A stretch of DNA of 64,000 nt from Archangium gephyra. GTDB lineage: Bacteria > Myxococcota > Myxococcia > Myxococcales > Myxococcaceae. Location of the stretch: the NCBI RefSeq assembly GCF_001027285.1, contig NZ_CP011509.1, positions 7,898,501 through 7,962,500 of the forward strand, in the 5' to 3' direction. The position numbers and the translations under genes are program-made. Of this stretch, positions 51,553-60,058 are shown one piece after another. Position 1 is the stretch's first letter; each line of letters opens with the position of its first letter. The notes under the pieces are model-generated. The model was given only the letters and a program-made list of their open reading frames with translations, was not told the DNA's origin and did no database searches.

Positions 51553-53019
51553 TCACTTCCCGGAACCCGCGTGGACTGAGGCCGGTGCCAGCAACGTCAC
51601 CTTCGGCCCCACGAAAGTGTGCCGCTGCGATGCCGCCCAGTAGACAATCAGCAGGCCCAGCGCACCCGCGAAGGTGTACCCCGCCAGCTCGTTGGGCGGC
51701 AGGACGAAGAGCACCATCACCACCGCGCACCAGCTCAGTGCCACCCCGTTCACCAGCGGGGAGAAGCGCCCCAGGTCCCACGGTCCCCGGTGCGACCACG
51801 CCCCGCTGCGCCGCGCCCGCCAGCCCACCCAGATGGGCAGCGCGTACGACGCATAGAGCGCCAGCGTGCTGAGCGCCACCATGGCCGCGTACGCTCCACT
51901 CCAGATGGCCACCCCGAAGGCCGCCACCACCGACACCCAGATGGCCACATGCGGACTGCGGAACCGCGGGGACACGCGCGACAGGTGCGCCGAGCCCGGC
52001 AGCCCTCCATCCCGCGCGAACGCGAACAGCATCCGTGAGTTGGACGTCACCGAGGACAGTCCGCAGAACCACATGGCCCCAATCGCAATCCACACCAGCG
52101 CCCCGCCCAGCGCCGGCCCGAGCGACTCGCGCAGCACGTACAGGAAGGGGTTGGGCGCCGCGGCCGCCGCCGGCAGGTTCCCAATGGCCAGCGTCACCCC
52201 CACCAGCAGCGCGTAGCCCACCACCGCGCTCACCGCCACCGACAGGAAGATGCCCCACGGCGCGTTGCGCGTTGGATCCATCGTCTCCTCCGACACGTGG
52301 GCGCTGGCGTCATAGCCGGTGAACGTCCACTGCGCCTGCAGGAGGCCAATGAGGAAGCCGTACGTGTAGACGTTGCTCTCGGAGGTGAAGCGCGTGAGCA
52401 GGAAGGCCGCGTCCTGCCGGGGCGCGAAGGCCACCAGCGCCCCGATCACCACCGCCACGCCCGCCACGTGGTACCAGGCCGACAGGTTGTTGAGCAGCGC
52501 CACCGCGCGCACGCCCACGTGGTTGAGCACCGCGTGCGACAGCAGGATGGCCGCGTAGAGCGGCAGCACATAGCCCCGCTCCCGTGGAAACCCCAGCATG
52601 TCCGCCAGGAACTCCGCGAGCCCGAAGTCGATGCCCGCGGTGATGGCGAACTGGCCAATCGTGTTCAGCCACGCCGTGAAGAAGCCCACCCGCGGGCCGC
52701 CCAGCATCGCCGACCAGTGGTAGAGCGCCCCCGCCGTGGGGAACGAGGAGGCGAGCTGCGCGAGGCTCGCCGCCACCGTCAGCGTCATCACCGCCACCAA
52801 CGGCCACCCCACCGTCATGACGAACGGCCCGCCAAAGCGCAGGCCATGGCCATAGAGCGTCACCGCTCCGGTGAGGATGGAGATGATGGAGAAGGAGACG
52901 GCGAAGTTGGAGAAGCCGCCCATGTCACGCAGCAACTGCTGCGCGTACCCCAATTGCTGGAGCTGGGCCGCATCCGCGTCCAACTGGTGCTTCTTGTCGG
53001 CGTCCATGCCCGGCACCAT
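51553..53019 (-). CDS. APC-family amino acid permease
   Basis: This protein of about 488 residues has about twelve membrane helices. The first helix FSNFAVSFSIISILTGAVTL, the TGYDASAHVSEET motif and FARDGGLPG are typical of the amino acid/GABA permease family (bacterial YjeH/GabP/UGA4-like). The start is one of two close ATGs (53019 or 53007). It probably takes up amino acids or amines; the substrate cannot be told. Confidence 0.85.
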   Translation of the reverse strand: MVPGMDADKKHQLDADAAQLQQLGYAQQLLRDMGGFSNFAVSFSIISILTGAVTLYGHGLRFGGPFVMTVGWPLVAVMTLTVAASLAQLASSFPTAGALYHWSAMLGGPRVGFFTAWLNTIGQFAITAGIDFGLAEFLADMLGFPRERGYVLPLYAAILLSHAVLNHVGVRAVALLNNLSAWYHVAGVAVVIGALVAFAPRQDAAFLLTRFTSESNVYTYGFLIGLLQAQWTFTGYDASAHVSEETMDPTRNAPWGIFLSVAVSAVVGYALLVGVTLAIGNLPAAAAAPNPFLYVLRESLGPALGGALVWIAIGAMWFCGLSSVTSNSRMLFAFARDGGLPGSAHLSRVSPRFRSPHVAIWVSVVAAFGVAIWSGAYAAMVALSTLALYASYALPIWVGWRARRSGAWSHRGPWDLGRFSPLVNGVALSWCAVVMVLFVLPPNELAGYTFAGALGLLIVYWAASQRHTFVGPKVTLLAPASVHAGSGK

Positions 53020-53092
53020 GGACACTCGGCCCGGAGATGGAAGGGGACGGCGGTGCGGAGTGTGGGCTCGTCGGCACTCCGGGGAGGCGGAC

Positions 53093-53707
53093 CTACCGCT
53101 TGCGCTCCGAGGGCTCCTGACCAGGGGCCGCGGGAGCGCCCGGAGCGCCCGGAGCGCCACGCGGATCCTCGAAGCGCCGCTGGATGTGGATCCGGCGCGG
53201 GAAGCCTCCCATGCTCAGGCTCCCCATCTCCGCCTCCAGCTTCTGCCAGAAGTCCGGGCCCAGCGCCTTCTTGATGGCCACCATCAGGCCCACCCGGTTC
53301 TGGCGCACCGCCGTCTCCGCCCGGCCCACCTTCTCCACCAGGTCCTTCACGCCGCCCTCGTTCGGCGCGGGCTGGCGCAGCTCCTTCTCCAGCGCGAGCT
53401 GCGCCCGCTTGAGATCCGCCTCCAGGCCGATCAGCGCCTCATTGGCCTCGAAGCTCAGGTCCTGCACCTTCTGCACGATGGCCTGCGGCAGGCCGATCTT
53501 CGCCGCCACCTCCGGCGGAATCCCGAAGGAGGGCGGCCCGATAGGAGCCTCGGGCGGCATCGGCGGCATCGGCGGCATCGGCGGCCGGGGCGGCATCGGC
53601 GCGGCACCCGGCCCGTGCATCCGGATGCGCACGTCCTCCTCCTTGTCCTGCGCCAGGGCGGGCACCGCGGTGAGGACGACCAGGGCACACAGCAGCTTCT
53701 TCATCAT
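53093..53707 (-). CDS. Spy/CpxP/ZraP-like periplasmic protein
   Basis: This 204-residue secreted protein has a signal peptide MMKKLLCALVVLTAVPALAQ with AGGAG upstream. A Met/Pro repeat (PPMPPMPPMPP) leads to a helical domain (VQKVQDLSFEANEAL, LKRAQLALEKELRQP) like the heavy-metal-resistance/Spy family, and a Gly/Ala/Pro tail. It lies just downstream of an ECF sigma/anti-sigma pair, so it may be their stress-response target or a periplasmic chaperone. Confidence 0.75.
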   Translation of the reverse strand: MMKKLLCALVVLTAVPALAQDKEEDVRIRMHGPGAAPMPPRPPMPPMPPMPPEAPIGPPSFGIPPEVAAKIGLPQAIVQKVQDLSFEANEALIGLEADLKRAQLALEKELRQPAPNEGGVKDLVEKVGRAETAVRQNRVGLMVAIKKALGPDFWQKLEAEMGSLSMGGFPRRIHIQRRFEDPRGAPGAPGAPAAPGQEPSERKR

Positions 53708-53745
53708 GGCTCTGCTCCTTTGTTGTGAAACGAGGCGAGGGAAGA

Positions 53746-53779
53746 CCCTCACCCTGGCCCTCTCCCAGAGGGAGAGGGG
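53746..53779. repeat. CCCTCACC...CCCTCTCCC palindromic repeat
   Basis: CCCTCACCCTGGCCCTCTCC continues with CAGAGGGAGAGGGG, between the anti-sigma stop and the Spy-like start. Confidence 0.8.
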
Positions 53780-53786
53780 ATACCGC

Positions 53787-54365
53787 TCAGCGGGACCGCG
53801 ACACCTGGAGGACGGCGAGGGCCGTCTGGAAGGGCTCCGAGTCGAGCGCCGTGACGTCCGGCGGGCGCACCCACGCGGCCAGCACTCCGAAAGGCGCGTA
53901 CGCCTCGTCCTCGACGCTCGGGTTGGTGCGCGTGTAGCCCTGCACCTCGTCGACCAGCACCTCGAGCGAGACGACCTCACTCCCCTGCCCCACCGGCGCC
54001 TCGGCCACGGGAGCTCCGGCCCTCAGGGAGCCCTCGATGGGGCCTCCCACCACCGGCTCCGGCTCGACGCTCACCGGCGTGCGCACCCTCGGCGAGACGA
54101 GCAGCACCAGGGCCACCAGGGCGGCGGTCGCGGTGCCGCCGGCCACCACGCGGCGGCGGTGCTGGCGGCGGCGCACCTCGCCGAGAATGGCCTCACGCGA
54201 AATGCGCGCGGGGACTGGCGGATCCGGCAGACGCAGCGAGGTGGCGGAGGCGTGGAGGCCGGCGAGCGCACGGCACGCGGCGCACTGCTCCAGGTGGGCC
54301 TGGAAGCCGGGAGGCCTGGGCAGGCGCTCGTCCACGAGGGCCGCGGCGAAGTCCTGGCAACTCAT
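53787..54365 (-). CDS. Anti-sigma factor (zinc-finger type)
   Basis: This 192-residue protein has an N-terminal ZAS-like zinc motif (HLEQCAACRALAGLH, with a leading Cys in MSCQDF), one membrane helix (GGTATAALVALVLLVSP) and a periplasmic part. The start overlaps the sigma gene stop by four bases (ATGA). It should hold the ECF factor encoded just upstream until a periplasmic signal arrives. Confidence 0.83.
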   Translation of the reverse strand: MSCQDFAAALVDERLPRPPGFQAHLEQCAACRALAGLHASATSLRLPDPPVPARISREAILGEVRRRQHRRRVVAGGTATAALVALVLLVSPRVRTPVSVEPEPVVGGPIEGSLRAGAPVAEAPVGQGSEVVSLEVLVDEVQGYTRTNPSVEDEAYAPFGVLAAWVRPPDVTALDSEPFQTALAVLQVSRSR

Positions 54366-54895
54366 GGGGTCTCTCCTTGGAGCGCGTCAGCGGCCTTGAG
54401 CTTCTGGAGCGCGCGGTACAGGTGGATGCGGACGGTGCCGCGGCCGATGTTCATGGCATCGGCGATGGCATCGAGCTCGAGCCCCTCCAGGTAGCGGAGG
54501 GAGAAGGCCGTGGCCTGCTGGGCCGGGAGCGTGCGCAGGGCCCGGCCGAAGGCGCGCCAGCGCTCGGCACCGGCGAAGCGCTCCTCGGGCGAGGGCTGCG
54601 GGGCGGGGCCCAGGTCCAGCACCTCGCGCACCAGGTTCCATACCCGGCGCCGGCGCAGGTGCCCCATGGCCCGCGACACGAGGATGCGCCGCAGCCAGGC
54701 CGGGCCGGCCTTCGGATCCCTCAGGGTGTGGCGCTTCTCGTAGGCATCGGCCAGGGTGGACTGCACCAGGTCCCTCGCCTCCTCCCCGTCCCAGACGAGC
54801 CGGCGCGCCAGCCGCAGGAGGGCCGCCTGCTCTCCCTCCACGAGCACGTCGAAGTCGAGGGGGTTGCCCCTCGCTTCCATCGGCGTCTCGTCCAT
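54362..54895 (-). CDS. ECF-type RNA polymerase sigma factor
   Basis: This 177-residue protein has region 2 (LLRLARRLVWDGEEARDLVQ, LVQSTLADAYEKRHTL, WLRRILVSRAMGHLRRRR) and region 4 (LPAQQATAFSLRYLEGLELD, MNIGRGTVRIHLYRALQKLK). The ATG of MDETPMEARG is preferred over an earlier in-frame start. It heads the operon with its anti-sigma factor. Confidence 0.87.
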   Translation of the reverse strand: MDETPMEARGNPLDFDVLVEGEQAALLRLARRLVWDGEEARDLVQSTLADAYEKRHTLRDPKAGPAWLRRILVSRAMGHLRRRRVWNLVREVLDLGPAPQPSPEERFAGAERWRAFGRALRTLPAQQATAFSLRYLEGLELDAIADAMNIGRGTVRIHLYRALQKLKAADALQGETP

Positions 54896-55025
54896 GACGG
54901 CGGTGCCCTTCAAGGTTGGACCTCGTTGCCCGGTTTCCAGGAAGGAGGACGCACGAGGCGCCCGGGCGGCATACCGCTGAATTTTCCCCCTATTTTCCGG
55001 CCCCTCCGGGAGAATCCCCCGCGCC

Positions 55026-55469
55026 ATGGCCCCGTACGAGCTCCAACAGGTCCCCGCCGCCGAGACGCGCTACCTCCGCCACGTCGTGCTCCGCCCCCAC
55101 CAGCGGCCCGAGGAGCTCGTCTACCCAGGCGATGACGCCCCGGACACCGTTCACTTCGCCCTGTACGTGGGGGATCAGCAGCACGGGGTGGCCTCGCTCT
55201 ACCGCGAGCCCCGGCCGGGCACGAAGTCCACCACCGAGTGGCGCCTGCGCGGCATGGCCGTACTCGCCTCGAACCAGGGCAGGGGCTACGGCGCGGCCCT
55301 GCTCCAGGCCTGCATCGATCACGCGGCGCGTCAGGGCGGCACCCGGCTGTGGTGCAACGCGCGCACGACGGCGTCCGGTTTCTACAAGCGGCTGGGCTTC
55401 GCCGTGGAGGGGGCCGAGTTCGAGCTGCCCGGCATCGGCCCGCACTACCTCATGTGGCGCCCGCTCTAG
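55026..55469 (+). CDS. GNAT-family acetyltransferase
   Basis: This 147-residue single GNAT domain has the acetyl-CoA loop LASNQGRGYGAALLQ (Q/R-x-x-G-x-G/A), then ASGFYKRLGF (C-terminal motif B). It is the only plus-strand gene in this stretch. The substrate is unknown. Confidence 0.88.
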   Translation: MAPYELQQVPAAETRYLRHVVLRPHQRPEELVYPGDDAPDTVHFALYVGDQQHGVASLYREPRPGTKSTTEWRLRGMAVLASNQGRGYGAALLQACIDHAARQGGTRLWCNARTTASGFYKRLGFAVEGAEFELPGIGPHYLMWRPL

Positions 55470-55481
55470 AAGGCAAGCAGG

Positions 55482-56069
55482 TCAGCCCGCGGAGGCGCGC
55501 AGCAGCCGGCCCGCCAGCTGGGTGTACTGATCGCGCTTCTCGGTGTCGCCGAGGTGCGCCCAGACGTCCGCGAGCGATCTGGCCGCCTCCGTCAGCGCCG
55601 GGTACAGCTCCAGCGCCATCTCCAGCACGTGGCGCGCGTGCCGGTAGCGCGCCTTGCCCGTCAGCCCGATGCCCCGGGTACGGTGCTTGCCGGACTCCGT
55701 CAGCAGCGCCTCGCCCAGGTTGGCGATCTCCACCGCCGTCGCCTCGCGCCAGGCCAGCTCGGTGTTGAGCTGCAGCGCCTCCTCCAGCAGGGATCTCGCC
55801 GACTCCGGCTCGTCCAGCTCCAGCTGGCAGAGGGCCGCGTTGCGGTAGTGCTCGGCCGTCTCGGGATCCAGGTCGATGGCGCGCTCGAAGCACTTCAGCG
55901 CCTCGCGCGGACGGCCCAGGCTCGTGAGCGAGGAGCCCTTCGCGCTCAGCGCCAACACGTGGCTGGGATCCTGGGACAGCACGCGATCGAACACCTTGAG
56001 CGCGGCCTCGTGGTTGCCGGACATCGAGTGGCTGACGCCCTCGTTGAATGCCGCTAACAGCGTGGACAT
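55482..56069 (-). CDS. TPR-repeat protein
   Basis: This 195-residue protein is made of tetratricopeptide repeats (NHEAALKVFDRVLSQDPSHV, PREALKCFERAIDLDPETAE, ESARSLLEEALQLNTELAW, and a last one near YRHARHVLEMALELYPAL). It is a scaffold for protein contacts and has no signal peptide. The start is the ATG of MSTLLAAFNEG. Confidence 0.83.
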   Translation of the reverse strand: MSTLLAAFNEGVSHSMSGNHEAALKVFDRVLSQDPSHVLALSAKGSSLTSLGRPREALKCFERAIDLDPETAEHYRNAALCQLELDEPESARSLLEEALQLNTELAWREATAVEIANLGEALLTESGKHRTRGIGLTGKARYRHARHVLEMALELYPALTEAARSLADVWAHLGDTEKRDQYTQLAGRLLRASAG

Positions 56070-56281
56070 ATGGCCCCTTGTCGCCGGCCCGCATGCCGGC
56101 CCGAGTTCCCGGTCCTTCAGTGTACAGCCAGGGACCCCGAGCGTGACAGGCCAGGGGGCTCGCCGAGAACCCGGAAACAGGAGGCTCCACGACACTTGTA
56201 GCCCGGGCCACACCGCCCACCGGGCGCCCGGCTTCTCCGGGCGGAAAGCCCATCTTCTGCACGGGCGCACCGCGCGGTGCG

Positions 56282-57094
56282 TCAGGTGCGAGGCCCCTTC
56301 TCCAGGAGGAGCGAGGACTGCGAGAGCGACGGCGGCAGGGGCAGCGGCTCACGGCGGGCGCGCTCGGGCTCGCGGGCCAGCTGGCGGGCCGACTCCATCA
56401 GCGCGTTCATGTCGAAGGGCACATCGCTGGTGACGAAGAAGAAGCGCTCGAAGGCGGGGGCGTCGTCCAGCGCGTAGGCGCTCGGCAGCGGCACGGTGCC
56501 GCCCTTCAGCTCGAGCGGGCCGGCGGGCGACTCCGGAGCGTGGAGCGTGACGGCGCCACGGCCATCCACGGACAGTACCGCGCCATAGGGGCGGCCCCCG
56601 GACACGTAGCTGAGTTGCAACACGTCCCCCGCCCGCACCCGGGCCGAGTCCGCGAGCGGCTCGGGCGCTCCCGCCGTCTGCCGGTGGATGAGCAGCTTCG
56701 GCTCCAGGCCCTTGGTGCGCGTCGTCTCCAGCAACACCGCCTGCTGGGGCCGGGACTCCTCGGGCAGCTCCCGCCGGGAGAAGAGCATCAGCAGCGCGAG
56801 CCCCGCGGCCACGGGCACTCCCAGCGCGACGGCCGGCAGCCAGCGGCGCGGAGGGGTGGAGGCGGACCTGGAGCGGGAGGCTTCCACGACGCGGCGGCGG
56901 CGCTCGACTTCGGCGGCGACCTGGGACGGCGGGAGCTTCGCCAGCGTGGCGCCGTCATCGGCCTCGAGCATCGCGAGGCGCTCGAGTCCACCGGGCTCCG
57001 AGGCCAGCCGCGCGCGGGCGGCGGCGAGCTCCTCGGGGGGCAGCTCTCCCAGGGCGATGCGCTCCAACAACCAATCGGGCGTGCGGTGGGGCAT
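56282..57094 (-). CDS. DUF4384-like membrane protein, putative anti-sigma partner
   Basis: This 270-residue protein has a cytoplasmic N-terminal part (MPHRTPDWLLERIALGELPP), one membrane helix (LPAVALGVPVAAGLALLMLF) and an outer DUF4384-like domain (LADSARVRAGDVLQLSYVSG, RPYGAVLSVDGRGAVTL). It starts one base after the stop of the sigma gene, so it likely acts with that factor. Confidence 0.75.
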   Translation of the reverse strand: MPHRTPDWLLERIALGELPPEELAAARARLASEPGGLERLAMLEADDGATLAKLPPSQVAAEVERRRRVVEASRSRSASTPPRRWLPAVALGVPVAAGLALLMLFSRRELPEESRPQQAVLLETTRTKGLEPKLLIHRQTAGAPEPLADSARVRAGDVLQLSYVSGGRPYGAVLSVDGRGAVTLHAPESPAGPLELKGGTVPLPSAYALDDAPAFERFFFVTSDVPFDMNALMESARQLAREPERARREPLPLPPSLSQSSLLLEKGPRT

Positions 57095-57095
57095 G

Positions 57096-57575
57096 TCAGG
57101 CGGCCTCCAGTTCCTGCAGGTGGGCGCGCAACGTGCGCAGGCGCTTGCGGACCCCCGAGACGGAGAGGCCCACCTCGCGGGCCACCTCCTCGTACGTCAT
57201 GCCGTCCACCAGGTGCAGCACGGCGATGGTGCGCGTGGACACCTGCTCCCGGCCGAAGAGCCTGTCCAGCACCGCCACCGCGCCCGTGCGGGCCTCCATG
57301 TCCTCCAGCGAGGCGATGCGCACCAGCAGCTCCTCGTCCGAGTCCGCCGGGCGCCGGCGCTCCGAGCGCAGCCGGTTGAGGCACACATTCGTCGCCATGC
57401 GGTGCAGCAGGCTGGAGGGGGCCGTCTGCTTCAGCGCCTCCTGATGGTCGAGCAGCTGGACGAAGACGTCGTGCATGGCATCCACCGCCCGCTCCTCGTC
57501 GCGCAGGAGGAAGCGGCAGCGCCGGAGCACCATCGGTCCATACCGGCGGTAGCAGGCTTCCACATCGATGGCCAA
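57096..57575 (-). CDS. ECF-type RNA polymerase sigma factor
   Basis: This 159-residue protein has region 2 (MVLRRCRFLLRDEERAVDAM, HDVFVQLLDHQ, LHRMATNVCLNRLRSER) and region 4 (TIAVLHLVDGMTYEEVAREV, GLSVSGVRKRLRTLRAHLQ). It is the second ECF module within 3 kb and is paired with a different kind of membrane partner. Confidence 0.87.
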   Translation of the reverse strand: MAIDVEACYRRYGPMVLRRCRFLLRDEERAVDAMHDVFVQLLDHQEALKQTAPSSLLHRMATNVCLNRLRSERRRPADSDEELLVRIASLEDMEARTGAVAVLDRLFGREQVSTRTIAVLHLVDGMTYEEVAREVGLSVSGVRKRLRTLRAHLQELEAA

Positions 57576-57695
57576 CGTCGGTTCCTCCCTGCCTCGCGCA
57601 CCTCAACACCGGAGTGGGCGCGAACTGTTACCGCGCACCGCGTCCGTCGGGTGCAACAGGTGGAGGGGCACCGTAAGTGGCCGGAATCGCTTCTG

Positions 57696-58496
57696 TCAGC
57701 CCGACGCCCCGGCGTCGAGGAGGGCCGAGAAACCCGCGATGAAATCCGGGTAGCGGGGCCGCCAGCCCAGGGCCTTCAGCCGGGCATTGGAGATGGCCCG
57801 GTCCCCCTGGAGGGACTCGTGCAGTGAAGCCAGGGGCACCGTGGGTGGAGGGGGTAGCCCCAGCCGGGCGCACAGCCACGCGGCGGTCTCGGCCTGGGTC
57901 GCCGGACGGTCATCGGCCACGCACCAGGTTCCCCCCGGCTCGCCCCGCTCCAGCACCACGCGGATGGCCTCCACCAGGTCGTCCACGTGCACCCGGGAGA
58001 TGCGGCCGCCACCACTCTCGGGGATGCGGAGCGTGCCGGCACGGATGCGCTCGTGCAGGCCCCGGCCGGGACCGTAGATGCCCGCGATGCGCAGGCTGAT
58101 TCCACCGAGCGGGCGGTACTTCGCTTCCCCTTCGATGCGGCCCTGGGCCCTCGGGGAGGCGGAGTCCACGGGCGTGTCCTCGTCCACGTGTCCCCGCGCG
58201 CCGCCGTAGACCCCCGTGGAGGAGAGATAGACGAGGCGGGAGGGAGCTGTGCGCGCGAGGGACCCGGACAAGGAGGTGTCGAGCCCGGCCTCAGGTGGGA
58301 TGGAGATGACCACGTGGGCGCCCTTCGACGACGCCACGGCTTCGTCCAACGAGAGGAGTTGGACGCCCTCGCGGGACAGCTCCTCCCGGCGTGCCTCATC
58401 GCGCGTCACTGCCCGTACGGGTCGTCCCCGCCGAGCCTCCTCGCGCGCCAGCCGCGTCAACGTGTAGCCACATCCCAGCAGGTAGAGAGGAACCAT
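57696..58496 (-). CDS. NAD(P)-dependent epimerase/dehydratase-like SDR
   Basis: This 266-residue protein has a variant Rossmann start (YLLGCGYTLTRLAREEARRG), VVISIPPEAG, VYLSSTGVYGGARG and GIYGPGRGL, as in extended short-chain dehydrogenases of the YeeZ type. The usual Tyr-x-x-x-Lys is weak (AKYRPL), so it may not be a classical epimerase. The ATG at 58496 is chosen from the Rossmann start. Confidence 0.82.
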   Translation of the reverse strand: MVPLYLLGCGYTLTRLAREEARRGRPVRAVTRDEARREELSREGVQLLSLDEAVASSKGAHVVISIPPEAGLDTSLSGSLARTAPSRLVYLSSTGVYGGARGHVDEDTPVDSASPRAQGRIEGEAKYRPLGGISLRIAGIYGPGRGLHERIRAGTLRIPESGGGRISRVHVDDLVEAIRVVLERGEPGGTWCVADDRPATQAETAAWLCARLGLPPPPTVPLASLHESLQGDRAISNARLKALGWRPRYPDFIAGFSALLDAGASG

Positions 58497-58635
58497 GTCC
58501 GTGCGATGACCGGGTGTCACTCTACACCTCGCTTGAACTGCTGGAACCGAGGTGTCCTAAATCGGATGTTTGAGGGGACGCGTCCCGGGCGTCGCCGTGC
58601 CGCCGGAGCACCGCGGCGTGGCAGCGTTCGGAGTG

Positions 58636-59961
58636 ATGCTCGCAGATGACACCGCGCTCCAGGCCCAGCTCCGAGTCAAGCGGAGGATCTTCTTCGTCTC
58701 CGCGTGCATGATCCTGGCGATCCCCGTCGTGCGCTTCCTGCTCACCGGCACCGTGCTCCCCGCGCTGGCGCTCGTCCAGGTGCTCTGGGGCCTGAGCTAC
58801 GTGCTGCTCGGAGTGTACGTGGGCAAGGGAAGGCTGGCCCCCTGGCTGGCGGGCACCGGGGCCGCGATGGTGTGCGTCCCCGCGGTCACGGCGATCATCC
58901 ACTTCACCGGCGGCCCAGCGAGCCCCTTCTTCGTGACGATCGTCAGCGCGCCCCTCATCATCGCCCTGTTCGCCCCGGACTCCCGCCTGCCGACGCTGGT
59001 GTCCTTCGTGGGCATGCTGGGCGCGGTGGTGGTGTTGAACGTCCTGGCGGGAGTCCCTCCGAGCGCCGTCCTGCACCAGCTCGTCGTATTCGGCTTCGTC
59101 GGGGCGTTCGGCCTCTACGGCGGGCGCACCTACCGGCGGCTCCGGGAGGCGGAGAAGGAGGCACAGCAGCAGCGGCTGAGCGCCCTGGAGCAACTGGCCG
59201 AGAGCGAGCGCCTCCGGCTGCGCGCCGAGCGCGAGCGCGCCGAGGTGGAGCGGCTGGTGTTGGTGGGTCAGCTCGCCTCCGGCGTGGCGCATGAGGTGAA
59301 CAATCCCCTCGCCTTCGTGAAGTCCAACCTGCACTACCTCGAGCGGGAGCTGCTGGACACGGATGGCCCCGAGAACAAGGCGGAGCTGCGCGAATTGCTG
59401 GGCGAGACGCGGCAGGGCGTGCTGCGCATCCAGCAGATCGTCACGGATCTCCGGCGCTTCGCCCGGGAGGGCCACGTGGCCAGCGAGCCGGGCTCGCCGT
59501 CGGAAGCCATCGAGGAGGCCCGGCGGCTGGCGTCGGTCCGCCTGCGCAGCCTGGGTGAAGTGGTGGTGGACGTCGCGCTGGGACTGCCCGAGGTGAGCCT
59601 GGGACAGCGGCACCTGGTGCAGGTGCTGGTGAACCTGCTGCTGAACGCGGCGGATGCGGTGGAGGAAGCCGTGCCCCCACGCCGGGCCCGCATCGTCGTA
59701 CGGGGCCGGCGGGTGGACGGCGGGGTGCGGCTGGAGGTGGAGGACAACGGCACGGGAATCCCAGCGGAGGCACTGCCGAGGCTCTTCGAGCCCTTCTTCA
59801 CTACCAAGCCGCCCGGAAAGGGCACCGGGCTGGGGCTGGCGCTCTGCCACGAGTACGTCTGCCGGGCCGGGGGGGCGCTCTCCGCGGAGAACCGGCCCGA
59901 GGGCGGCGCGCGCTTCGTTCTCACGCTGAAGGAAGTGCGCGAGGCCGCCTCGGCGGCGTGA
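58636..59961 (+). CDS. Membrane sensor histidine kinase
   Basis: This protein of about 441 residues has five or six membrane helices in the first 165 residues, then a coiled coil (EAEKEAQQQRLSALEQLAES), a HisKA box ASGVAHEVNNPLAFV (His219) and a HATPase domain (NLLLNAADAV, EDNGTGIP, FFTTKPPGKGTGLGLALC). There is no PAS domain. It has no adjacent response regulator. Confidence 0.85.
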   Translation: MLADDTALQAQLRVKRRIFFVSACMILAIPVVRFLLTGTVLPALALVQVLWGLSYVLLGVYVGKGRLAPWLAGTGAAMVCVPAVTAIIHFTGGPASPFFVTIVSAPLIIALFAPDSRLPTLVSFVGMLGAVVVLNVLAGVPPSAVLHQLVVFGFVGAFGLYGGRTYRRLREAEKEAQQQRLSALEQLAESERLRLRAERERAEVERLVLVGQLASGVAHEVNNPLAFVKSNLHYLERELLDTDGPENKAELRELLGETRQGVLRIQQIVTDLRRFAREGHVASEPGSPSEAIEEARRLASVRLRSLGEVVVDVALGLPEVSLGQRHLVQVLVNLLLNAADAVEEAVPPRRARIVVRGRRVDGGVRLEVEDNGTGIPAEALPRLFEPFFTTKPPGKGTGLGLALCHEYVCRAGGALSAENRPEGGARFVLTLKEVREAASAA

Positions 59962-59980
59962 GCACCCGTCTGGTACCCGG

Positions 59981-60000
59981 GTCGGAGTCATCGCTCCGAC
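59981..60000 (+). terminator. Hairpin after the histidine kinase
   Basis: GTCGGAG (59981-59987) and CTCCGAC (59994-60000) form a perfect 7-base stem, 19 bases after the stop. Confidence 0.4.
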
Positions 60001-60058
60001 ACCCCCGGCACACAACGGGAGACCTGGGGCAACAGGGGTGGTACAAGCCCGCTCCATC

